Shown in pieces: positions 1 to 6,034 of a stretch of DNA of 7,899 nt. Origin of the DNA: Flavobacteriaceae bacterium (GTDB lineage: Bacteria; Bacteroidota; Bacteroidia; Flavobacteriales; Flavobacteriaceae); the NCBI GenBank assembly GCA_002700405.1, contig PACY01000037.1, positions 4,712-12,610 on the forward strand, given 5' to 3'. The number at the start of each line of letters is the position of its first letter. The stretch's first letter is position 1. The notes under the pieces were generated by a model. That model ran no database searches. It saw nothing but the letters and a program-made list of their open reading frames with translations, and was not told the DNA's origin. Position numbers and translations under genes: made by a program.

Positions 1-719
1 GAATTAAATAATGCCAAAGCTCTGCCTTCATTGCTTCTTTTTTCTTCATCTATAGTGAAATCAACAATTTCACTATAACTGTTAAATATCTTATTGAATT
101 TATGGTTTCTTACAGAAATCTCAAATTTCCTGCCTTTGGCTGTTTCTTTAAAAAATGGTTGCTTTATATTAGTTACTACATTTCCATAATTATCTATATA
201 TAATACGGCTCCAATTATCTGGTTTTTATCATCATTTATAAATGGATTTATAGACTTAACTGATTTTATTTTTTTTATTCGCTTACCAATAATCTCTGGC
301 TCACCTCCTTTAGCTAGATGACATGCAACTTTAGTAAATGTTTTAATGGCTGAGTTTTCAGATTCAATTTTATTATGGATATTAATCTCAAAAATTTCAT
401 CTGGATTAATATTATTACACACAATGCTCAAAATCCCGTTATCTGCACATATGAAATATTGACCATTAAGCTTTATAACTAAATGGGTGTTTTCAGCAGT
501 TTTTTCAGAGTCAACACCAATAATATGTATGGTTTTTTCTGGAAAATGCTTATAGGAATTTTCAATCACATATGCAGTTTCCATTATATTAAAAGGTGAA
601 ATTTGATGAGTTATATCAACGATAGCTACTTCTGGAGTATCAGACATTATAGCTCCTTTAATTTTTGCAACAAAGTGGTCCTTTGTTCCAAAATCAGTAG
701 TTAGTGTTATAATTGACAT
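1..719 (-). CDS. SAM hydroxide adenosyltransferase-like protein (DUF62 / chlorinase-fluorinase superfamily), 3' end cut by window edge
   Basis: Reading the minus strand from the ATG at 719-717 gives an open frame of 239 complete codons that runs off the left edge; the family is usually about 260-280 residues, so the C-terminal tail is missing. The first in-frame stop upstream is the TAA at 755-753, and this ATG is the only start before the conserved N-terminus. Family marks visible: TTDFGTKD at residues 7-14 followed by a KGAI segment (21-24), VD at 69-70, ADNGIL at 92-97 and DNYGNVVTNI at 176-185. Characterised DUF62 enzymes split S-adenosylmethionine with hydroxide into adenosine and methionine; fluorinases and chlorinases are relatives. 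The Asp of the Asp-Arg-His set described for the archaeal enzyme is present (D70), but by my alignment the Arg position is N77 and the His-containing FHGRD-like motif is replaced around 124-128. The superfamily is therefore secure, while enzymatic activity is inferred. It is divergent from phoH. Confidence 0.88.
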   Translation of the reverse strand, partial: MSIITLTTDFGTKDHFVAKIKGAIMSDTPEVAIVDITHQISPFNIMETAYVIENSYKHFPEKTIHIIGVDSEKTAENTHLVIKLNGQYFICADNGILSIVCNNINPDEIFEINIHNKIESENSAIKTFTKVACHLAKGGEPEIIGKRIKKIKSVKSINPFINDDKNQIIGAVLYIDNYGNVVTNIKQPFFKETAKGRKFEISVRNHKFNKIFNSYSEIVDFTIDEEKRSNEGRALALFN

Positions 720-763
720 ATAAATTGTTGATATTTTCTTAAAATATGTGGTTTAAAATTATG

Positions 764-771
764 TATTTTTG
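764..771 (+). promoter_or_regulatory. Candidate Bacteroidota -7 promoter element for the phoH operon
   Basis: TATTTTTG matches the TAnnTTTG -7 consensus used by the primary sigma factor of Bacteroidota. It lies 45 bases before the phoH start in the 97-bp divergent intergenic region (720-816), which would leave a leader of about 40 bases. No convincing TTG -33 box sits at the expected distance: TTG trinucleotides occur at 725-730, which is too far upstream. In DNA this AT-rich such a match can arise by chance. On the minus strand, 791-798 reads TAGAATTG, one base off the same consensus, a weaker candidate for the divergent gene. Confidence 0.35.
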
Positions 772-816
772 GTATATAAATCTAATAAATCAATTCTATA
801 ATTTTATTTAAGTAAA

Positions 817-1767
817 TTGGACGAAAGAGTAATTAAAATAGAAAAAATTGACCCAAAAGATTTATTTGGTCCTCAAAACAAATACATAAAATTCATAAAA
901 CTTAAATACCCGGAATTAAAAATTGTTGCCAGAGGAGACAAAATTAAAGCTTATGGAAAGAAGGATGATTTAAATGAATTTGAAAAAAGAATAAAGCAAA
1001 TAATAAATTATTTTATTGAATACAATATACTCTCAGATAATGAAATTGAGATGTTATTAAATTCTTCTTATGAAAATATTAAAACTTCTAAGGATAGCCA
1101 CAAACCTATTTTGCACGGAGTTAATGGTAGAGTAATTAAGGCTAAAACATTAAACCAAAGAAGATTAGTTGATTCTGTAAATAATAGTAACATGGTGTTT
1201 GCAATTGGGCCTGCTGGAACTGGAAAAACCTATACAGGAATAGCTTTGGCAGTGAGATCACTGAAACAAAAAGAAGTAAAACGTATAATATTAACAAGAC
1301 CAGCCCTTGAAGCTGGAGAGAATTTAGGTTTTTTACCTGGTGACCTTAAAGATAAACTAGACCCGTATATGCAACCTTTATACGATGCATTAAAAGATAT
1401 GATACCTTCGATTAAGTTAAAAAAATACATTGAAGATGAGGTTATTCAAATTGCACCTTTAGCATTTATGAGGGGTAGAACTTTAGACAATGCTTTCGTT
1501 ATACTAGATGAAGGACAGAATACGACGCATTCACAAATGAAAATGTTTTTAACAAGAATGGGTAAGAATGCAAAATTTCTAATAACTGGCGATCCTGGTC
1601 AAATTGATCTACCAGGTAGGATAACTTCTGGAATCAAGGAAGCATTACTTATTCTAAAAGATACTGAAGGTGTTGAAATTATACACTTAAATGAGAGTGA
1701 TGTAGTTAGAAACTCGTTGGTTAAGAAGATTATTGATGCATATAAAAACATTGAAAATCCTAATTAA
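817..1767 (+). CDS. phoH: PhoH family ATPase (YbeZ-like), TTG start
   Basis: A 316-residue cytoplasmic P-loop ATPase of the PhoH/YbeZ type, a family tied to RNA metabolism and, in E. coli, to YbeY and ribosome function. An N-terminal region (about 1-100) contains the KIVARGDKIKAYG stretch (35-47), resembling the nucleic-acid-binding N-terminus of other PhoH proteins. The ATPase domain shows Walker A GPAGTGKT (131-138), RPALEAGENLGFLPG (161-175), a Walker B region VILDEGQNTT (228-237) and the sensor-like ITGDPGQIDLP (256-266). No PIN domain is present, so this is not the PhoH2 toxin-like form. The start must be TTG at 817: an in-frame TAA lies at 799-801 and the first in-frame ATG is at residue 79, inside conserved sequence. 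From memory, flavobacterial phoH genes often begin with TTG. The Walker B motif has Gly (DEGQN) where DEAQN is usual. It is the first gene of the plus-strand unit, 5 bases before purC. Confidence 0.93.
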   Translation: MDERVIKIEKIDPKDLFGPQNKYIKFIKLKYPELKIVARGDKIKAYGKKDDLNEFEKRIKQIINYFIEYNILSDNEIEMLLNSSYENIKTSKDSHKPILHGVNGRVIKAKTLNQRRLVDSVNNSNMVFAIGPAGTGKTYTGIALAVRSLKQKEVKRIILTRPALEAGENLGFLPGDLKDKLDPYMQPLYDALKDMIPSIKLKKYIEDEVIQIAPLAFMRGRTLDNAFVILDEGQNTTHSQMKMFLTRMGKNAKFLITGDPGQIDLPGRITSGIKEALLILKDTEGVEIIHLNESDVVRNSLVKKIIDAYKNIENPN

Positions 1768-1772
1768 GATTA

Positions 1773-2735
1773 ATGAATAGTGCAATAATTAAGACAAATT
1801 TTAATTTTCAAGGTCAAACTGGTTTCTATAAAGGAAAGGTAAGAGATGTGTATAAGATAAAGGATGATTTGGTTGTAATGATTGCTTCTGACAGAATATC
1901 TGCATTTGATGTAGTTATGCCTAAAGGAATACCTTATAAAGGTCAAATTTTAAATCAGATTGCCACTCAAATGATGGGTCTAACTTCAGAAATTGTTCCA
2001 AACTGGCTTATTTCATCTCCTGATCCAAATGTTTCAATAGGTCATTTATGTGAGCCTTTTAAAATAGAGATGGTTATCAGAGGTTATTTATCTGGACATG
2101 CAGCTAGAGAATATAAAAAAGGTAATAGAAAGCTTTGCGGAGTAAATATGCCTGATGGAATGATTGAGAATGACAAATTCCCTAAACCAATTATAACTCC
2201 TGCTACAAAAGCTGAATCTGGAAACCATGATGAAGATATTAGTAAGGAAGATATTATCTCAAGAAATATAGTTTCTAAAGAGGACTATGAAGTTTTAGAA
2301 ACATATACTAGAAATCTTTTTGATAATGGAACTAGTATTGCAAAAGATAGGGGATTAATTTTAGTCGACACAAAGTATGAATTTGGAAAAACCAAGGATG
2401 GCAAAATTGTGTTAATAGATGAAATTCATACCCCAGACTCTTCAAGATATTTTTATTCAAAGGGCTATAAGGAAAGACAAGTAAATAATCAACCACAAAA
2501 ACAATTATCAAAAGAGTTTTTAAGACAATGGCTAATTAGTAACGATTTTCAAGGACTAGAAGGTCAGCCTATCCCTTTAATGTCTGATGAATATGTTTCA
2601 ACTGTTAGTGATAGATATATTGAATTGTATGAAAACATCACTGGAGAAAAATTTATTAAAGCAGACAATACACACATAGAAAATAGGATAAACACCAATA
2701 TTAATAACTACTTAGAAACTTATTTTGGAAATTGA
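1773..2735 (+). CDS. purC: Phosphoribosylaminoimidazolesuccinocarboxamide (SAICAR) synthase
   Basis: This enzyme joins CAIR and aspartate using ATP to give SAICAR in de novo purine synthesis in the cytoplasm. The 320-residue protein is the long form, as in yeast Ade1 and Bacteroidota, rather than the roughly 240-residue E. coli type. Motifs run in order: the ATP-grasp-like N-terminal KGKVRDVY (20-27), ASDRISAFDVVMP (38-50), the substrate segment VIRGYLSGHAAREY (101-114), ITPATKAESGNHDEDI (141-156), LVDTKYEFG (197-205) and the signature LIDEIHTPDSSRY (214-226). All the expected conserved residues appear intact. The ATG at 1773 lies 5 bases after the phoH stop and places the KGKVRDVY motif at the usual distance from the N-terminus. 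The 3' end overlaps the next gene by 11 bases. No other purine gene is visible nearby; from memory the phoH-purC pairing is common in flavobacteria. Confidence 0.97.
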   Translation: MNSAIIKTNFNFQGQTGFYKGKVRDVYKIKDDLVVMIASDRISAFDVVMPKGIPYKGQILNQIATQMMGLTSEIVPNWLISSPDPNVSIGHLCEPFKIEMVIRGYLSGHAAREYKKGNRKLCGVNMPDGMIENDKFPKPIITPATKAESGNHDEDISKEDIISRNIVSKEDYEVLETYTRNLFDNGTSIAKDRGLILVDTKYEFGKTKDGKIVLIDEIHTPDSSRYFYSKGYKERQVNNQPQKQLSKEFLRQWLISNDFQGLEGQPIPLMSDEYVSTVSDRYIELYENITGEKFIKADNTHIENRINTNINNYLETYFGN

Positions 2736-4077
2736 GAAATTATTTTCAGATATCTCATCATATATTTGGGGTTTCCCCCTAATAATATTGCTTATTGGTG
2801 GTGGGCTATATTTAATTACTTATTCCAGGTTTATACCATTTAGATATTTTTTTCATGCTATAGATATAGTTAGAGGTAAATATGATAACTCCAATGACAA
2901 GGGTGAGATAAGTCATTTTGCAGCACTTTCAACAGCTTTATCTGCTACTGTTGGAATGGGAAATATTGCTGGTGTTTCTGTTGCAATATCTATAGGTGGT
3001 CCTGGAGCAATTTTTTGGATGTGGATAAGTGGAATTATTGGAATGTCTACTAAATTTTTTACCTCATCTTTAGCTATAATGTATAGAGGTAAAGATTCTA
3101 ATGGAAATATTCAAGGTGGTCCTATGTATTTTATAACTGAAGGTTTAGGAAGTAAATGGAAGCCTCTGGCGATTTTTTTTAGCGTTTGTGGTTTGATAGG
3201 GGCTTTGCCAGTCTTTAATGTAAATCAACTAAAGCAAGCAATAAATGATATATTGCTAATTCCAATGGGTTATGAAGTTACCTTGCAATCCAATCTTTTG
3301 ATTGGCTTAGTACTTATAATTATTACTTCATTTGTAATTCTTGGAGGTCTAAAAAGAATTAGTGCTGTTGCCTCAAAATTGGTTCCGCTAATGGTATTAA
3401 TTTACATGATATCAGTAATTACCATTATAGTTATAAACATTGAAGAATTACCATATTATATAAAACTAATTTTCTATGACGCTTTTACTGCCTTAAATTA
3501 CAGAGGAGATTCTGTTACAGGAGGTGTTGTAGGTTCTTTAATTATACTTGGTATAAGAAGGGGGGCATTTTCAAATGAAGCAGGTATAGGAATGGCGCCT
3601 ATGGCACATGGAGCAGCAAAAACTAACTCTCCAATAAGAGAAGGGTTAGTTGCTATGCTAGGCCCTGCAATTGATACTTTATTCGTTTGTACGCTTACTG
3701 CATTAGCAATTTTAATAACTGGGGTATGGAAAACAGATCTGAATGGCGTAACATTAACTGCTGCTGCATTTAGTAATTCTCTTCCGTTAATTGGAAGATA
3801 TTTACTGTTAATTTGTGTGATTGTTTTTAGTATCTCTTCACTTTTCACTTACTCATATTATGGCACAAAGTGTTTGTCTTATTTACTGGGTGAAAAAAAT
3901 AAAAAATATTATAATTATATTTATATAATTAGCATTATGCTTGGAGCTACAACATCCCTAAGCTTAATGATTAACCTAATAGATACATTTTTTGCCTTAA
4001 TGGCTATACCAACAATGTTGGCTACTATTATTTTAGCTCCAAAAGTTGTTGAAGCATTAAAGAAATATAAAACATGA
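2725..4077 (+). CDS. AGCS family sodium:amino-acid symporter (alanine/glycine type), TTG start
   Basis: A 450-residue inner-membrane protein with about ten hydrophobic segments, of the alanine/glycine:cation symporter family, which brings small amino acids in with sodium. Family marks are ATVGMGNIAG (74-83), GGPGAIFWMW (91-100) with GMSTK after it (106-110), GGPMYFITEG (131-140), and the signature RRGAFSNEAGIGMAPMAHGA (278-297), followed by the REGLVAMLGPAIDT stretch. The start is TTG at 2725, overlapping the purC end by 11 bases. It gives an N-terminus of normal family length, with the WG-P segment just before the first membrane helix, and no ATG lies near enough to serve. The sequence departs from common family members at several places: GMGN for GTGN, Thr113 where a Glu is usual after the GM-TK motif, and IGMAP for MGSAP. 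The family is certain. Alanine or glycine as substrate is only a default guess. The gene ends in an ATGA overlap with the DUF4212 gene. Confidence 0.92.
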   Translation: MEIEKLFSDISSYIWGFPLIILLIGGGLYLITYSRFIPFRYFFHAIDIVRGKYDNSNDKGEISHFAALSTALSATVGMGNIAGVSVAISIGGPGAIFWMWISGIIGMSTKFFTSSLAIMYRGKDSNGNIQGGPMYFITEGLGSKWKPLAIFFSVCGLIGALPVFNVNQLKQAINDILLIPMGYEVTLQSNLLIGLVLIIITSFVILGGLKRISAVASKLVPLMVLIYMISVITIIVINIEELPYYIKLIFYDAFTALNYRGDSVTGGVVGSLIILGIRRGAFSNEAGIGMAPMAHGAAKTNSPIREGLVAMLGPAIDTLFVCTLTALAILITGVWKTDLNGVTLTAAAFSNSLPLIGRYLLLICVIVFSISSLFTYSYYGTKCLSYLLGEKNKKYYNYIYIISIMLGATTSLSLMINLIDTFFALMAIPTMLATIILAPKVVEALKKYKT

Positions 4078-4331
4078 GTAATAAGGAAAAACAAATTAGG
4101 TATTGGAAGGAAAATATTAGATACGTCTTAATTCTGCTGTTTTTCTGGTTTATTGTTTCATTTGGAGCAGGAATAATATTTAAAGATTTTTTAAATAGTT
4201 TTAAAATAGGAGGTTTCAAACTTGGATTTTGGTTTGCACAACAAGGATCAATTTTTCTGTTTGTAGTTATAATATTTATCTATGTTTATTTGATGAATAA
4301 ATTAGATAAAAAGTATGGATATGATAAATAA
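4074..4331 (+). CDS. DUF4212 small membrane subunit of a sodium:solute symporter
   Basis: An 85-residue protein with a short charged N-terminus and two hydrophobic helices (about 17-37 and 57-76), ending in a basic tail (NKLDKKYG, 75-82). The segment GFWFAQQGSIFLF (51-63) between and entering the second helix is the hallmark of DUF4212, also described as the putative solute/sodium symporter small subunit. In many bacteria it is encoded directly before a VC_2705-type symporter, as here, and resembles YjcH, which precedes actP in E. coli. It is thought to partner the large subunit in the membrane; its precise role is not established. The ATG overlaps the AGCS stop codon (ATGA at 4074-4077), and its own stop lies inside or just before the start region of the next gene, so tight translational coupling and matched subunit production are likely. 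Confidence 0.9.
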   Translation: MSNKEKQIRYWKENIRYVLILLFFWFIVSFGAGIIFKDFLNSFKIGGFKLGFWFAQQGSIFLFVVIIFIYVYLMNKLDKKYGYDK

Positions 4332-6027
4332 TATGAATCTATTTATAGAACTAAATGTCCAAGAATGGACTTATCTTATTGTAGGATTTACATTCTCTAT
4401 TTATATAGGAATTGCAATATGGTCAAGAGTTAAAACAACAAAAGAATTTTATGTTGCAGGCGCTGGAGTAAGTCCTCTTGCTAATGGAATGGCAACTGCT
4501 GCAGATTGGATGAGTGCAGCATCCTTTATTTCAATGGCTGGAATAATTGCTTTTGCAGGATATGATGGGGCGGTATACTTAATGGGATGGACAGGAGGTT
4601 ATGTCTTATTAGCATTGCTTTTAGCTCCATATTTAAGGAAATTTGGAAAATTCACTGTTCCTGATTTTATCGGGGATAGATATTATTCAAACACAGCAAG
4701 AATAGTAGCAGTAATTTGCGCACTACTTGTTTCATTCACCTATGTTGCTGGTCAAATGAGAGGAGTCGGTATTGTTTTTTCAAGATTCTTAGAAGTTGAA
4801 ATTAATACAGGAGTTGTTATAGGTATGGTAATTGTACTTTTCTATGCAGTTTTAGGAGGAATGAAGGGTATTACTTATACACAAGTTGCTCAATATTGTG
4901 TTCTGATTTTCGCTTTTATGGTTCCTGCAATATTTATATCAATTCAAATGACTGGAAACCCTATCCCTCAATTAGGGTTTGGTTCTGAAGCATTAGATGG
5001 AGGAGGTTATCTTTTGGACAAGTTAGATGGTTTAAATAAAGAGTTAGGGTTTAATGAGTACACAGATAATACTAAACCATTAATAGATGTCTTTGCTATT
5101 ACATTTGCTTTAATGGTAGGTACAGCTGGCCTTCCTCACGTAATAATTAGGTTTTTTACTGTAAAAAAGGTTTCTGATGCTAGAAAATCTGCAGGTATTG
5201 CACTGTTATTAATAGCAATTCTATATACAACTGCTCCAGCAGTAGCTGTTTTTGCTAGAACTAATATGATAGAAACCTTATCTAACGTAGAATATTCAAA
5301 GGTTCCTCCATGGTTTAAAAATTGGGAGAACACAGGATTAATAAGTTTTAATGATAAGAATGCGGACGGTAAAATTCAATACTTAGCAGATCCATCTTCT
5401 AATGAGTTAGTTGTTGATAGAGATATAATGGTTTTAGCCAACCCTGAGATAGCAAAATTACCTAATTGGGTTATAGCACTAGTTGCTGCTGGAGGTTTAG
5501 CTGCAGCATTATCAACTGCAGCAGGTCTTCTGCTTGTCATCTCTTCATCTATTTCACATGACCTTTTAAAGAGAGTAATTATGCCTTCAATTTCTGAAAA
5601 GCAAGAACTATTAGCAGCAAGATTTTCTGCTTTTATAGCTGTTTGTATAGCAGGTTACTTTGGAATTAACCCACCAGGCTTTGTTGCCGCAGTAGTTGCA
5701 TTGGCTTTTGGTCTTGCAGCAGCATCCTTTTTTCCAGCTATCATAATGGGTATTTTCTATAAAAAAATGAATAAAGAAGGTGCTATTTCTGGAATGATTG
5801 TGGGAACTATATTAATGTTGTATTACATGATAAAGTATAAGCTAGGGTGGTTTGATGATGAATTGCCTGGTTCAAATCAATGGTGGTTCAATATTTCGCC
5901 TGAAGGATTTGGAACAGTGGCTATGTGTGTTAATTTTTTAGTATCAATAATTGTCATGAAATTTACATCTGAACCTCCTGAGGAAATAAAGAAAATTGTA
6001 GAAGGTATTAGAATACCTTCAGAATAA
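4315..6027 (+). CDS. Sodium:solute symporter, VC_2705 subfamily (probable acetate or short-carboxylate uptake)
   Basis: A 570-residue member of the sodium:solute symporter (SSS) family with 12 or more hydrophobic helices. ADWMSAASFISMAGI (63-77) and LSTAAGLLLVISSSISHDL (399-417) correspond to the two helices that form the Na2 sodium site in vSGLT-like carriers, with S400 and T401 as candidate ligands. TYVAGQMRGVG lies near 142-152. A hydrophilic insert (about 320-384) typical of the VC_2705 subfamily contains an EF-hand-like loop at D347-D359 and the VLANPEIAKLPNW segment. The DUF4212 gene before it and acs after it point to uptake of acetate or a similar carboxylate, by analogy with acs-yjcH-actP; no substrate can be read from the sequence itself. 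Three in-frame ATGs are possible starts: 4315 (17-base overlap), 4321, and 4333 (1 base after the upstream stop). The longest is given. The last seven codons before the final Glu form a perfect inverted repeat (6001-6020). Confidence 0.92.
   Translation: MDMINNMNLFIELNVQEWTYLIVGFTFSIYIGIAIWSRVKTTKEFYVAGAGVSPLANGMATAADWMSAASFISMAGIIAFAGYDGAVYLMGWTGGYVLLALLLAPYLRKFGKFTVPDFIGDRYYSNTARIVAVICALLVSFTYVAGQMRGVGIVFSRFLEVEINTGVVIGMVIVLFYAVLGGMKGITYTQVAQYCVLIFAFMVPAIFISIQMTGNPIPQLGFGSEALDGGGYLLDKLDGLNKELGFNEYTDNTKPLIDVFAITFALMVGTAGLPHVIIRFFTVKKVSDARKSAGIALLLIAILYTTAPAVAVFARTNMIETLSNVEYSKVPPWFKNWENTGLISFNDKNADGKIQYLADPSSNELVVDRDIMVLANPEIAKLPNWVIALVAAGGLAAALSTAAGLLLVISSSISHDLLKRVIMPSISEKQELLAARFSAFIAVCIAGYFGINPPGFVAAVVALAFGLAAASFFPAIIMGIFYKKMNKEGAISGMIVGTILMLYYMIKYKLGWFDDELPGSNQWWFNISPEGFGTVAMCVNFLVSIIVMKFTSEPPEEIKKIVEGIRIPSE
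5353..5391 (+). other. EF-hand-like calcium loop within the VC_2705 symporter
   Basis: Residues 347-359 of the symporter read D-K-N-A-D-G-K-I-Q-Y-L-A-D. Positions 1, 3, 5, 6 and 8 match the EF-hand loop pattern D-x-N-x-D-G-x-I. The acidic residue normally at position 12 is Ala, with Asp one place later. It lies in the hydrophilic insert between membrane helices. From memory, similar DxNxDGxI loops occur in other VC_2705-family proteins, so it is probably a family feature. Metal binding is inferred. Confidence 0.5.
6001..6020. repeat. Perfect 9-bp inverted repeat at the symporter-acs junction
   Basis: GAAGGTATT (6001-6009) and AATACCTTC (6012-6020) are exact reverse complements separated by two bases. 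As RNA this would fold as an 8-bp stem with a four-base loop. It lies wholly in the final codons of the symporter gene, 4 bases before its stop codon and 14 bases before the acs ATG. The following bases are A-rich, so it is not a standard rho-independent terminator. It may be a mRNA-processing or stability element, a translational control hairpin, an operator, or chance. Confidence 0.55.
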
Positions 6028-6034
6028 AATAATT

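Noticed and set aside
731..747. Perfect 7-bp inverted repeat ATATTTT / AAAATAT with a three-base centre in the divergent intergenic region
   Set aside because: It is made only of A and T in very AT-rich DNA, where such palindromes are expected by chance. It could be an operator but nothing else supports that.
1230..1430. Short minus-strand open frame inside phoH; similar ones at 4028-4219 and 5136-5333
   Set aside because: All are short, antisense to well-supported genes and without family resemblance.
3498..3848. A 116-codon minus-strand open frame inside the AGCS gene
   Set aside because: It lies opposite the AGCS signature region, with no recognisable domain and no independent spacing or start signal.
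4956..4980. Inverted repeat AAACCCT / AGGGTTT with an 11-base loop
   Set aside because: It is in the middle of the symporter coding region, the loop is long, there is no T run and no junction nearby, so chance is the simpler explanation.
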